Positions 1 to 8,699 of a stretch of 64,000 nt of DNA are shown here, piece after piece. Each line of letters begins with the position of its first letter. The first letter of the stretch is position 1. The notes under the pieces are model-generated. The model saw only the letters and a program-made list of their open reading frames with translations, did no database searches and was not told the origin of the DNA. The DNA is from JALNZF01 sp964447405 (GTDB lineage Bacteria; Nitrospirota; UBA9217), in contig CAYUSP010000002.1 of NCBI GenBank assembly GCA_964447405.1, positions 558,001 through 622,000 of the forward strand. The letters run 5' to 3'. Position numbers and translations under genes: made by a program.

Positions 1-1226
1 TCCTCGAGATCCTTGTCCGAAATGGATTTGGAGATGTATTTCGGTATGACGACATGCGTTTTTCTGTCCTGACGAAGCCGCTTCTCGCCGCCGCCGGTGA
101 TGTTCAGAAGCACGGTGTCCTGTTGATTGATCATGCGCGTGCGCACGGCTTCCGCAAGAGTAGCAACCGCAACGCCTGATGCGGGCACGATATCCATTCC
201 TTCGGTTTTAAGAAACGTATCCATGCCCGCATACACGGCATCGTTCTCCACTCCATACAGGGATCCCCGGGTTGCGGTGAGCGCGTCATACACGCCGCCC
301 TCGACGGTATAAGCGGGGTAACGGGTCGAGAGAACGCGCGTCGTTATCCGCGGGATGAGCGCGGGCAGAAGATCCTCGGGAAAGAGGGTCCGGCTGCCTT
401 TTTTCCATGCGTGCAGCATCGGCGCAAAGGGAAGGTTCTGGCCGAGATGCAGGACCGGGAGGCGCTCTCCATATCTGCCGTCCTTCAGAAACCGCTCCGC
501 CATCTCCCATCCGCCGATGGCACCGGTTCCGCTGCCCACAGCCTGCACATAATGGTCCGGCAGCTTCCCGATCTTCGAAACCGCTTCGAGCATCACGATG
601 CCGAGGCCATCGCGCTTGGCTATGTTCTTCACCCCGCCTTCGAAGGGAAAGCCGCTCGCAAGCGCGATCCGCTTGGCAACATCGATCGAGTCCGCGTAAT
701 CGCCGTCAGCTATCGCGATGGTCGGCACCTCGGACGATCGCTCCAGATACCACATCTCCATGAGGCACATGCGCGGGACCACAATGATCACAGGAAATCC
801 TGTGACTACGGACAGATGCGCGAAGGCGCGGGCAGTGTTCCCTGCTGACGCAACGATGAGACCCGCGATCCCGCTCTCCCGGGCATTCTGCAGCACGACC
901 GCGGCCTCGAACTCCTTGAAGGTGCAGGTCTCGAGGAACGCGCCTTTTTCCGGCCAGTAGCCGTTGAAGGCGATATACAGGTTCTTGAGATCCAGCGCCT
1001 TCGAGAGGCCTTCCGAGCGATAGACGACGGGGCCGGGCTGGGCGACCTGCGGTTCGTGCACCGGAAGCCATTTAAATCGCCATACGCCGCCTGCTGGACT
1101 TTCGAAGAAGGGCGCGCCTTGATAATCGGTGACCAGGAGCGAATCCTTGCAGTGTTCGCAGAAGGCGCAGAAGGTGTTGTCGAGGTGTTTGCCGCAGTGG
1201 CGGCATTGGATTGAAAAATGACTCAT
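1..1226 (-). CDS. Cysteate synthase-like PLP enzyme (threonine synthase fold), 3' end cut by window edge
   Basis: About 408 codons are visible and the C-terminus runs off the window. Start ATG at 1224-1226. The N-terminus has a cysteine cluster (C8, C11, C20, C23, C26) as in threonine synthase/cysteate synthase. Visible motifs are GYWPEKGA, CTFKEFEA (probable PLP lysine), ASAGNTARAFAH and PDHYVQAVGSGTGAIGGWE. From memory these match archaeal cysteate synthase, which makes L-cysteate from O-phosphoserine and sulfite for coenzyme M synthesis, better than ordinary threonine synthase. It is the last gene of the methyl-transfer cluster, downstream of the HdrD-like gene. A threonine-synthase paralogue with another nucleophile is the main alternative. 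Confidence 0.72.
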   Translation of the reverse strand, partial: MSHFSIQCRHCGKHLDNTFCAFCEHCKDSLLVTDYQGAPFFESPAGGVWRFKWLPVHEPQVAQPGPVVYRSEGLSKALDLKNLYIAFNGYWPEKGAFLETCTFKEFEAAVVLQNARESGIAGLIVASAGNTARAFAHLSVVTGFPVIIVVPRMCLMEMWYLERSSEVPTIAIADGDYADSIDVAKRIALASGFPFEGGVKNIAKRDGLGIVMLEAVSKIGKLPDHYVQAVGSGTGAIGGWEMAERFLKDGRYGERLPVLHLGQNLPFAPMLHAWKKGSRTLFPEDLLPALIPRITTRVLSTRYPAYTVEGGVYDALTATRGSLYGVENDAVYAGMDTFLKTEGMDIVPASGVAVATLAEAVRTRMINQQDTVLLNITGGGEKRLRQDRKTHVVIPKYISKSISDKDLE

Positions 1227-1257
1227 AAGAAATATCCTAAACTGATAAAATCATTTT

Positions 1258-1369
1258 ACCGCAGAGGACGCAGAGGAAACCTTATAACAAAATCATTTTT
1301 CTTGGTTTAAACACCAGAATCAAAGCCGTTGATATCCTCGCCCTGCTTTTCCTCTGCGTCCTCTGCGGT
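1258..1369. repeat. Intergenic inverted-repeat element, family A
   Basis: A perfect 19-bp inverted repeat: the arm at 1258-1276 reads accgcagaggacgcagagg and its exact reverse complement is at 1351-1369, about 74 bp apart. Each arm contains two copies of a 9-bp unit (gcagaggac/gcagaggaa). Related pairs occur at 8487-8578 and 20401-20610. It lies between the cysteate-synthase-like and HdrD-like genes. Function is unknown; a transcript hairpin is possible. Confidence 0.8.
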
Positions 1370-1405
1370 AATAATGCCTTGCCCTGCTCCTTCTCCGCTC
1401 TCAGG

Positions 1406-2608
1406 CTATATCAATCCGCTCACCAGCTCCATGATGTCGGTGATCTTTACCTGCTTGTCATGGCCCTGCATGGCTTCGTTCACCTTGGCATAGCAGGCAG
1501 GACAGGCCAGGATCAGGCGGTCGGCTTTCTTTGCCACAGCTTCATCGATCGTAAGTCTGCCCATGGCAATGGCGTTCTCATGAAACACTTTACGCGCTGC
1601 TCCGCCTGAACCGCAGCAGCGGGAGTTCATCCGGTTCCGATCGAATTCCAGCAGCTTCAGGCCGGGGATGCTCTGGAGCACATTGCGCGGCTCCTCGATC
1701 ACGCCCACGCCTCGGGAAAGGTAGCACGGATCGTGATAAATGACTGACTCATGCAGCTCTTTTCGCAGCATGAGCCTTCCGCTCCGGATCGCATCGAACA
1801 CGTGCTGGGTAATGTGTCGTATTTTGAACGGCAGCGGCTGTCCATAGAACAGCGGCCAATCCCTGCTCATAATATTCACGCAGCAGGGACAGGAGCAAAC
1901 AAGTGTTTTAACGCCTCGTTTCTTGTATCCTTCGACCAGCCTGGTCACGAGGTCCTTCAGGAGGTCGTGCTGCCCGGTGATGAAGAGTGGGAAGCCGCAG
2001 CATACCTCCTCTTCCGGAGGCAGCATGGTGAATGGTTCGCCTATCGCGTGAAGCACCAGCACATCCCCGCGCACCATGGGCTGCGCTTCGTAGGCGCCGG
2101 TGCAGCCGGCATAATAGGCGACGTCGGCCCGGTCAGCCACCTGTACATTCTCAGGGAACCAGGGTGTGTAGCGCTCCGATGCGGGCTTGTCATAGGGATT
2201 GCCGGAGTTCGTCACCGCGCGGGGTATGCCCGCCTGAACACCAAAGGGGCCAAGTCCCCGCTTTACCATCTCCTTCCGGAGCATGGGCCAAAGGCGCTGC
2301 GTGAAAATGCCTGTGGGACAGTTGTGTCCGCAAGCGCCGCAGGTGGTGCATTCGTACACGGCTTTGGTGAAGTCCTCCAACAGCTTGCGGTCCACGTCCT
2401 GAGGACCGAAGAGCGTTGCTTTAAGTCCCTCTGTTGATCGGATGAACTCGCGGAACATGCGTATCTTCTCGGGAGGAGAGACCGCGGGGTCGTTGGTCAC
2501 GTCCTGGACAGGGCAATGCTTAAGGCATTCGCCGCACTGGGTGCAAGAGTCGATCTCGAGTACCTGTTGCTTCGTAAGCTCGGCAATAAAAGAGCGGTCA
2601 CTCATCAT
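1406..2608 (-). CDS. HdrD-like heterodisulfide reductase subunit: two 4Fe-4S clusters and two CCG domains
   Basis: 400 aa. The N-terminus carries two ferredoxin-type motifs (C22-C25-C28-C32 and C87-C90-C93-C97), as in HdrC. Two full cysteine-rich CCG domains follow (AGCTG, EVCCGFP, CSCPCC; then DPCYLS, RCCGSGG, CPACY), as in HdrB. The HdrC-HdrB fusion order is that of HdrD, GlpC and DsrK. CCG domains hold the non-cubane clusters that reduce disulfides in methanogen HdrD. Its start overlaps the end of the upstream HdrE-like membrane gene by 11 bp, so the two probably form one complex facing the cytoplasm. The substrate cannot be told from sequence; a thiol-disulfide couple or a quinone-linked electron path are both possible. 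Confidence 0.85.
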   Translation of the reverse strand: MMSDRSFIAELTKQQVLEIDSCTQCGECLKHCPVQDVTNDPAVSPPEKIRMFREFIRSTEGLKATLFGPQDVDRKLLEDFTKAVYECTTCGACGHNCPTGIFTQRLWPMLRKEMVKRGLGPFGVQAGIPRAVTNSGNPYDKPASERYTPWFPENVQVADRADVAYYAGCTGAYEAQPMVRGDVLVLHAIGEPFTMLPPEEEVCCGFPLFITGQHDLLKDLVTRLVEGYKKRGVKTLVCSCPCCVNIMSRDWPLFYGQPLPFKIRHITQHVFDAIRSGRLMLRKELHESVIYHDPCYLSRGVGVIEEPRNVLQSIPGLKLLEFDRNRMNSRCCGSGGAARKVFHENAIAMGRLTIDEAVAKKADRLILACPACYAKVNEAMQGHDKQVKITDIMELVSGLI

Positions 2609-3278
2609 GCATCACCAGGCGCAGCGCTTGGTCTCGTTTTCGAGCTTCCCACATTACGAACGGTGCTGTGAAAATGTGCGTGGGCAGGAACGGGACCAGT
2701 GCCAGGGCCAGAACAAAGTGCAGGGTGAACAGAAGGCTGTCCGGAGCAGTGGACGGTGAAAACCGGAGAATACCAAGAACAAAAAATTTGACATTGACCA
2801 GGTCGGGTTTGAACAGGGCATGCATCAGCACGCCGATTGAGCTGATGCAGAGCACCAGCGTCAGAAGGAACAGGTTGGCCGGGGCGGCGTACTTCTCGCG
2901 CTTCGTAAGAAGCCGTATGACCAGGATGTAGAGGAGGGCCAGAGGCAGGATATATCCTGCGATCAGTCCGGGCATTTGCAGATAAAAAACCCATGAGGGG
3001 ACCGGATCCAGGATGTAGCGGAGATGCCGCAGGAGTACGATCAAGAAAGAGGCATGGAATACCCACTCTCCGATCCAGAGGGCGGGATTGACCATCAGGA
3101 GCCGGCCGAAGAACAGCACATCCAGACCCGTGAGCGCGCAGGAGCCTGGCCCCGGGCAGATGACAGATGGACCCTCGGAGCGAGGAAGCGCCCGGAACCA
3201 AACCAGGGTATGGGTCAGAAATCGTATCCAGAAGATTGCATAGCTGATATACGAAGCCAGTATGAGAACTATTGTCAT
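2598..3278 (-). CDS. HdrE/DsrM/NarI-like membrane cytochrome b subunit
   Basis: 226 aa with about five or six hydrophobic segments and several histidines within or beside them (for example HTLVW, HASFL, LRHLR, LHFVL), as expected for a di-heme cytochrome b of the NarI/HdrE/DsrM type. It precedes and overlaps the HdrD-like gene by 11 bp. By analogy it would anchor that subunit and link it to the quinone pool. The family is assigned from topology and partner rather than from a full motif match. Start ATG 3276-3278. Confidence 0.75.
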   Translation of the reverse strand: MTIVLILASYISYAIFWIRFLTHTLVWFRALPRSEGPSVICPGPGSCALTGLDVLFFGRLLMVNPALWIGEWVFHASFLIVLLRHLRYILDPVPSWVFYLQMPGLIAGYILPLALLYILVIRLLTKREKYAAPANLFLLTLVLCISSIGVLMHALFKPDLVNVKFFVLGILRFSPSTAPDSLLFTLHFVLALALVPFLPTHIFTAPFVMWEARKRDQALRLVMHDE

Positions 3279-3369
3279 GCGAAATGGCCGTCACGGTCTG
3301 ACCTTATTGTACCACAGCGGCGAAACTGCCCGCTAGAGAATAGCCGGCAACGTATCGAATACGCATTCT

Positions 3370-3687
3370 TCATTTGTCCGGTTTGAACGTGATGATGGCG
3401 TCTTTTTTAACGTTCAGGCCGGCCTCAACCTCCAGGGCCTTTAGGATGCCGGAGGGGACAGGACAGGCGACATGCTTGAGATGCTTTGCAGCGGACAAGT
3501 ACACCGGATTGTCGCGAAAACCGATGAGCGATACTCTCTGGTCCACCAGGGTGATGTCCGCATGCATCTTCTGCACCATCTCGCAGGCCGTGTCCAGGGA
3601 GAGCGCGATCTTTTTATCTTTTCCCTTTTCCGCTGTGATGGTGACAGTGAAACCGCACACGCCCGAGAATACGGTCACGGTTGTCAT
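3370..3687 (-). CDS. Small conserved protein of a corrinoid methyltransferase neighbourhood, function unknown
   Basis: 105 aa, soluble, with alternating beta and alpha prediction and three cysteines (C11, one near residue 35, one near 75). The SD AAAGGA precedes the ATG at 3685-3687. It resembles small proteins I recall beside corrinoid methyltransferase genes (possibly the DUF6951 group), but no function is known to me. It lies between the ASKHA activator gene and the HdrE-like gene on the same strand. Confidence 0.7.
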   Translation of the reverse strand: MTTVTVFSGVCGFTVTITAEKGKDKKIALSLDTACEMVQKMHADITLVDQRVSLIGFRDNPVYLSAAKHLKHVACPVPSGILKALEVEAGLNVKKDAIITFKPDK

Positions 3688-3724
3688 GAGTGACGTCCTT
3701 TCTCAGCATAATCAAAAAAGAGAA

Positions 3725-3774
3725 GCAGGGGCAGGAGTGCCCGGGGAATGTTGTTGCGGCCTCCCTGCCCCTGC
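3725..3774. terminator. GC-rich hairpin between the activator gene and the small downstream gene
   Basis: The arm gcaggggcaggag at 3725-3737 pairs with ctccctgcccctgc at 3761-3774, with one bulged C. No clear T-run follows, so this may be an mRNA-stability or partial-termination hairpin rather than a strong terminator. Confidence 0.4.
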
Positions 3775-3835
3775 AGTCTATTGCCACCAGGTGGGGGCCG
3801 GCGGCAATTCCGAATTATAAAAAAACTGCTATTGT

Positions 3836-3913
3836 AACCACGGATGAACACGGTTAAGATCCAAAATCAACACCGTATAATGCATCTGTGTTTATCCGTG
3901 TTCATCTGTGGTT
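3836..3913. repeat. Intergenic inverted-repeat element, family B
   Basis: The arm aaccacggatgaacacgg at 3836-3853 is matched by ccgtgttcatctgtggtt at 3896-3913, one mismatch from its reverse complement. The arms are built from roughly 10-bp units of the form ACRGATRAAC. Related copies lie at 20798-20926 and 34549-34880. Confidence 0.75.
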
Positions 3914-3930
3914 ACATGCTTTTATTAGGA

Positions 3931-5907
3931 TTATGCCTTGATCTCCACAGTATGTCCCTGCTTCGCGAGGAGCTCCTTCAGGTTCGGGAACTTGTCCTTC
4001 ATGTGCGGTATGTGCATGGCCTGCATGAACTCCTTCTCGAACGCCGGGTCAGTTGCGATCTCGACGAATTCGACCCAGCGCGCACGCTCATTCGCCTCGA
4101 CGCGTTTGCCGCGGTTCAGGAGCGCCATGCGTGATCCATCGCCCGCGGCGTTGCCTACGGCGTAGACCATGTCGATGGGGCAGTCCGGGAACATGCCGAG
4201 CGTGAGCGATGCCACCTTGTCGATATGGCTCCCGAAGGCGCCCGCGAGGATCACGCGGTCGAGCTTAGTGATGCCGAGCCGCTTCATCATAAGCTTGGCG
4301 CCGGCGTAGAGGGCTCCCTTGGCAAGCTGGAGCGCGCGGACATCGCCCTGGGTGATGGTGATGTCCTGATTGATCGAAGTTTCCGAAGCCCAGGCAAGAA
4401 CATACTCGGGCTTGTTGTCAACGTCCTTCCGCACCCTGTTGGTGCCGAGGTCCATGACGAACCTTCCGCTCTTGTCAATAATGCCGGCTTTGAACATTTC
4501 GGCGACCACGCCGATGATGCCGGACCCGCACAAACCCTTGGCATTCACTTTTTCGATATGCGTGTGCCAGTCCGCCTTGCCGATGACTTTATACCGCGGT
4601 TCTTTCGTCGCGGGGTCGATCTCCACGGTCTCGATGGCACCGGGCGCGGCGCGCATGCCGAACTTGATCTGGGCGCCTTCGAACGCGGGCCCGGTTGCGC
4701 AGGACGTGGAGCAGACCTTGTTCCGGTTGCCCATAAGCAGTTCGCCGTTGGTTCCGATGTCGATGATCAGGACCATCTCGTCCTGGTTATACGGCTCTTC
4801 AGCGATCAGTACGCCCACATTGTCGGCTCCCACAAAGCCCGCCTCGATAGGCAGCACGTGGATATATCCAGCGGGATTGATCTTGAGCCCCAGGTCGCGC
4901 GCTTTTATGTCGAGCGAGCTCTGCACCGCGGGAATGAAGGGAGAACGGCCGATGTACTCCGGATTCAGGCCAAGGAAAATGTGGTGCATGGCCGTATTAA
5001 AGACGATGGTCAGATCGTCGATAACATGGCTAGGGTTCGGCACATCCTTCCGAATGTCAGCCACTACGCGCTCGATGATCTCGTTCAGACCCTGGATGAT
5101 CGCTTGCTGCATGGTCTCGAGGCCGCCGGGATTGCTCATGGCATAGGTGATGCGCGACATAACGTCCTCGCCGTACGGCACCTGGGGATTCATCATGGAT
5201 TCGGTGTTCACCACCGAACCCGTGTTCAGGTCCGTCAGATAGCCCACGCAGGTCGTCGTACCCACGTCCACAGCAAGCCCATAGCTCGCTTCGACAAAGC
5301 CCGGCTCCATCTTGATGATCTCTTTGTCCATCCAGACCGTGGCCGTTGCACTCCATTCACCCTTCCGCAGGATATCCTGAAGGTCCTTCAGGACAAGGTA
5401 ATCGAAAGAGAGCCCCTTGAGGCCATAGCTATCTTCCAGTGACTTGAGCACGCGCTCCCAGTCTCCGGTCGTCATATCGTGCAGCGAGGGTTTTGCAAGT
5501 ACGACATTGTATTTATTGACAGCGGGATCGAGCTTGATCGTGAGCTCCTTGGCGGCCTTGCGCACAACCTGTTTGCCTGCACGCGACCGCTCGGGCACGA
5601 ACACCTTGATGTCGCCCCGGATCTCAGCGGTACAGGACAGACGGATGCCAGGCCCGTCCTCTGGCTTGATGTGCTTCTTCTCCCCTTCGGTCAAGGGCGA
5701 GAGGTGCGCCATCCCCGAATTAATGTTGTCCTTCTCGAAGTACCCTTCCTCGACCCTCACCTTGCATTTGCCGCAGACCTTCTTGTTGCCGCAGAGGCCT
5801 TCGATGTCAACGCCGAGGGCCTGGGCTGCCTCGAGAATGGTCTTGCCTTCCTCGATCTCGCCGCGCCTGCCCGAGGGCTGGAAAATGACCTTATGTTTAT
5901 TGGACAT
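3931..5907 (-). CDS. Corrinoid activation protein: 2Fe-2S ferredoxin plus ASKHA ATPase (RamA/RACo-like)
   Basis: 658 aa. The N-terminal plant-type 2Fe-2S ferredoxin domain has C39, C45, C48 and C92. After a linker, an ASKHA ATPase fold begins with the phosphate-1 motif GLAVDVGTTTC; later motifs are IDIGTNGE and ILAGAFGSHID. This is the layout of RACo and other reductive activators that use ATP to reduce Co(II) corrinoid back to Co(I) after accidental oxidation. It lies downstream of the corrinoid protein in the same operon, so that protein is the likely substrate. The SD GGAGG fixes the start at 5905-5907. Confidence 0.88.
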   Translation of the reverse strand: MSNKHKVIFQPSGRRGEIEEGKTILEAAQALGVDIEGLCGNKKVCGKCKVRVEEGYFEKDNINSGMAHLSPLTEGEKKHIKPEDGPGIRLSCTAEIRGDIKVFVPERSRAGKQVVRKAAKELTIKLDPAVNKYNVVLAKPSLHDMTTGDWERVLKSLEDSYGLKGLSFDYLVLKDLQDILRKGEWSATATVWMDKEIIKMEPGFVEASYGLAVDVGTTTCVGYLTDLNTGSVVNTESMMNPQVPYGEDVMSRITYAMSNPGGLETMQQAIIQGLNEIIERVVADIRKDVPNPSHVIDDLTIVFNTAMHHIFLGLNPEYIGRSPFIPAVQSSLDIKARDLGLKINPAGYIHVLPIEAGFVGADNVGVLIAEEPYNQDEMVLIIDIGTNGELLMGNRNKVCSTSCATGPAFEGAQIKFGMRAAPGAIETVEIDPATKEPRYKVIGKADWHTHIEKVNAKGLCGSGIIGVVAEMFKAGIIDKSGRFVMDLGTNRVRKDVDNKPEYVLAWASETSINQDITITQGDVRALQLAKGALYAGAKLMMKRLGITKLDRVILAGAFGSHIDKVASLTLGMFPDCPIDMVYAVGNAAGDGSRMALLNRGKRVEANERARWVEFVEIATDPAFEKEFMQAMHIPHMKDKFPNLKELLAKQGHTVEIKA

Positions 5908-6038
5908 GCAGTTCCTCCAAAAGCTCTTTCATGTGTTTACGTTTTATACGAAGCAGGGAAGAACAAATCTTTGACATTGATTTTCACTGAGAGAGGCTAT
6001 GAAAAGACATAATACTGCTCTTTTTCTATCATGTTTTT

Positions 6039-6728
6039 TCATATGCTTCTATCCGCCTTTATCCGTGTCAAAGGTCTTGATCCTGCCATGGTTTTGTCGC
6101 GGTCCTTTGTGCGCCCATACGGACAGATGTTGATGCACAACCCGCAATTGGGCTTGTTGTCCATTGCCCGCTTCGCCGCCTTATGGCTCCTGCAGGTATT
6201 GAGCTTCACCAGCTCTATGAAAGGCGATGAACGCGACCACTCGGCCCCGGTGATCGCCTGCGAAGGGCAATGCGTTATACAGAGCGAGCATTCGCCGCAC
6301 AGGCAGCGCTCGATGGGTTCGTCCGGTTTAAGCCGTGCGTCCGTCAGCACCGTGGCCAGCGATAATCGCGGCCCGTAAACAGGGCTGATGAGGAGCCCGT
6401 TCTTGCCTATCCAGCCCAATCCGGCGGATGTTGCCGCCATCTTGTGGTTGAACAGGGAGTAGAGCTTCGAGATGAACGTCCCCTTCTTGCGGTCCGAGTC
6501 CGGAGGGATGACCAGCGTCCGGTGGCCGCGAGCCTTCAGAAATCGGGCGGCCCGCTTCTGGAGCCTGGTCAGCAGCAGGAGCGTGTCCTCGTTCAACTTC
6601 CTGTCAACTCCGATGGAAACGGCCCTGTCCAGATGGGCAATGTCACCGCTCAGATAGCCCTGCAAACCGGCAACCCCGACGATCGCTGCACCGTGGTCCA
6701 GCAACTCCCTTCGAAGCGAAGTCTTCAT
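6039..6728 (-). CDS. QueG-like double 4Fe-4S protein in the corrinoid operon
   Basis: 229 aa. It resembles the iron-sulfur part of epoxyqueuosine reductase: AGLGWIGKNGLL near residue 103, then two clusters (C144, C147, C150, C154 and C179, C195, C198, C202). True QueG is about 350 aa, so this is a shorter paralogue and probably not the queuosine enzyme. Its ATG overlaps the corrinoid gene's stop (ATGA), so the two are translationally coupled. QueG itself binds cobalamin and feeds it electrons through two clusters; an electron-transfer role in corrinoid reduction is an inference from that and from context. Confidence 0.75.
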   Translation of the reverse strand: MKTSLRRELLDHGAAIVGVAGLQGYLSGDIAHLDRAVSIGVDRKLNEDTLLLLTRLQKRAARFLKARGHRTLVIPPDSDRKKGTFISKLYSLFNHKMAATSAGLGWIGKNGLLISPVYGPRLSLATVLTDARLKPDEPIERCLCGECSLCITHCPSQAITGAEWSRSSPFIELVKLNTCRSHKAAKRAMDNKPNCGLCINICPYGRTKDRDKTMAGSRPLTRIKADRSI

Positions 6729-7417
6729 TTCGCTTTCTTGGCTTCGACCTCATCCTTCATCTTCTTGAGCGACTCGATCATGTTGATGGCGTCCTTCAGG
6801 GCGTTGGTCGCGTCTTTGGCATAGCCATCGGCGCCGTACTTATCGGCCACGTCCTGGGAAACCGGCGCGCCGCCGATCATGATCTTCACGTGCGGGTTCT
6901 TGGCCCGGAGGTCGTCGATGACCTTCTTCATTCCCGTCATGGTCGTGGTCATCATGGCCGAGAGGCAGACAAGATCGGAATCGGTCCGGAGCTGCTCGGC
7001 CACGAACTTGTCGAGCGGTACGTCGCGGCCCAGGTCATAGACCGTGAAGCCGGCCACGTCGAACATCATCTTCACGATGTTCTTCCCGATGTCGTGGACA
7101 TCGCCTTCCACGGTCCCGATGACGACGGACCCCTTCACTCCCAGGTCAAGCTGCTTCACGTGGGGCTTCAGGATGTCGAGGCCCGCGTACAGCGCGTCGG
7201 CGCACATGAGCAGTTCGGGAACGAAGTATTCCTGGGCCTCGAACATCTTGCCCACTTCCACCATGCCGGAAACGAGTCCGTTGAAAATGGCGTCGTTCGC
7301 CTCCATGCCGACGTCCAGCGCCTCCTGGGATGCTTCCTTGGAGGTGTCTTCGTCGTACTGGATCACCGCATTCCGTAGTTTTGCAAGGAGTTCTTTCTTT
7401 TTCTCTTCTGTAACCAT
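6725..7417 (-). CDS. Corrinoid (cobalamin-binding) methyl-carrier protein, MtaC/MtvC-like
   Basis: 230 aa. Residues 1-95 form the helical cap domain; residues 96-220 are the Rossmann-type B12-binding domain. The base-off motif DxHxxG is present as D106-H108-G111, where the histidine is the lower axial cobalt ligand. Such proteins carry methyl groups between a substrate methyltransferase and a second methyltransferase. The flanking UroD-family and MtrH-like genes are its probable partners. A near-perfect SD (GGAGGTGATC) precedes the ATG at 7415-7417. Confidence 0.92.
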   Translation of the reverse strand: MVTEEKKKELLAKLRNAVIQYDEDTSKEASQEALDVGMEANDAIFNGLVSGMVEVGKMFEAQEYFVPELLMCADALYAGLDILKPHVKQLDLGVKGSVVIGTVEGDVHDIGKNIVKMMFDVAGFTVYDLGRDVPLDKFVAEQLRTDSDLVCLSAMMTTTMTGMKKVIDDLRAKNPHVKIMIGGAPVSQDVADKYGADGYAKDATNALKDAINMIESLKKMKDEVEAKKAK

Positions 7418-7421
7418 AGGA

Positions 7422-8450
7422 TCACCTCCGGTAATTGTTAACTTCGTCCATCATGGCTTTCATGTTGTCAGGCGGCACGGTCGGCCAGATGTCGCATCCG
7501 GGCCATACTGCGCTCACGCCGTCGTCCATGCACTTCTTGATGGTCTTGCGCACCAGGTCCGGCGTACCGGCCACCAGCACGTTGTAGGGATCGTAATTCC
7601 CGAAGACCAGCGCTTTGGGGCCGAGCTTCTTGCGCGTCTCGGAAACGTCGTTCTTCTGGTCCACGCTGATCGCCTTCGCGCCGCTCTCGGCCATGAACGG
7701 GACGATGTCGTTCGTCTTGCCGCAGATATGGATCACACTCGGCACCTTGATCGTCTCGAAGATCTTCTTAAGATAGGGAAGGATGAGGCTCTTGAAGACC
7801 CGGGGAGACAGTACGTCCGACGTAGCTCCCATCTCACGCACGGTAATGAAGTCCACGCCGGCTTTCTGATACTCATCCGCCACCTGGATGATCACGTCCG
7901 CCATCTGGTCCAGGAGCTTACCTATCTTGTCCGGTTTTTTGAAGGAAAGCTTCAAAAGGTCGTTCAGCTCCATGATCTGTCCTGCCAGCGTGAACGGGCC
8001 GAGTACATAGGAGCCGACCGGTGCTTGGCTGCCAATATCTTTTTTTAGCAGCTTGATGACCTCCACCATGAGCGGGATCCTGCCCCGCCCCGTCAGACCC
8101 GCGGGGAGGACAATGTCCAGCTCAGCCTCGTTGTGAATCAGCTTTTTCTTGATCGTGGGATACAGCAGGTCCTCGGAATGGGCATACACGTTGATCTCGC
8201 AGCCCATAGCCTCTGCCTCGATGCAGAGGTCGAAAGGCGCCACGCCGCATTCGAAGCCGAACAGCTTGTAGGTCGACGCCGCTGCCGCGGCCATCATCTT
8301 CGCGTCCAAATGAGTCGCCGCAAAGTTCTGTCCCAGTTTCTTGAGTCCCTCGGTCGTCACATTGCCCATGCCGCTGAAGCAGGGCGGCCGGTCAACCTCC
8401 TCGCCGGCGAACATCTTGAGTACCCGCTCTCGTGCGTTCATTGTTGTCAT
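7422..8450 (-). CDS. Zinc-motif UroD-family corrinoid methyltransferase (MtaA/MtvB-like), copy 1
   Basis: 342 aa, full length for the family. It carries the zinc signature HxC...C as H241, C243 and C319, which in MtaA/MtbA activates a thiol substrate. In acetogen O-demethylases of the MtvB type a related UroD-family protein instead takes methyl groups from methoxylated substrates. Sequence alone does not separate the two roles. The gene sits 4 bp upstream of the corrinoid gene, which argues that they work as a pair. The SD AAAGGAGG is followed by the ATG at 8448-8450. Confidence 0.85.
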   Translation of the reverse strand: MTTMNARERVLKMFAGEEVDRPPCFSGMGNVTTEGLKKLGQNFAATHLDAKMMAAAAASTYKLFGFECGVAPFDLCIEAEAMGCEINVYAHSEDLLYPTIKKKLIHNEAELDIVLPAGLTGRGRIPLMVEVIKLLKKDIGSQAPVGSYVLGPFTLAGQIMELNDLLKLSFKKPDKIGKLLDQMADVIIQVADEYQKAGVDFITVREMGATSDVLSPRVFKSLILPYLKKIFETIKVPSVIHICGKTNDIVPFMAESGAKAISVDQKNDVSETRKKLGPKALVFGNYDPYNVLVAGTPDLVRKTIKKCMDDGVSAVWPGCDIWPTVPPDNMKAMMDEVNNYRR

Positions 8451-8486
8451 GCAACCTCCTTTACGTCAAAAAAGAAAAAATAATTT

Positions 8487-8578
8487 ACCGCAGCGGACTC
8501 AGAGGGAAATCATACGTCCGGAAAAAAATCAATTTACCTGTTATCCGTTTCCCGGTTTTCCTCCGCGACCTCTGGGGT
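8487..8578. repeat. Intergenic inverted-repeat element, family A (degenerate copy)
   Basis: accgcagcggactcagagg at 8487-8505 and cctccgcgacctctggggt at 8560-8578 form an imperfect inverted pair related to the perfect pair at 1258-1369. It fills the gap between the MtrH-like and UroD-family genes, which otherwise shows no ORF. Confidence 0.65.
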
Positions 8579-8699
8579 GAAATGCCTGGGTGCTCGGTCA
8601 TCGATCTCGTTGACCCCGGTTAACGATGCCAGCCATTCTTCCAGTGAGAGAGAGTGAAGCAGCATGTATTCTCCTTTGTAAATCCGTTCCCTGCCCTGC

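Noticed and set aside
3931..5907. Large plus-strand ORFs within the ASKHA gene (for example 4225-5442)
   Set aside because: They are shadows of GC-biased coding on the minus strand, with no SD or family match.
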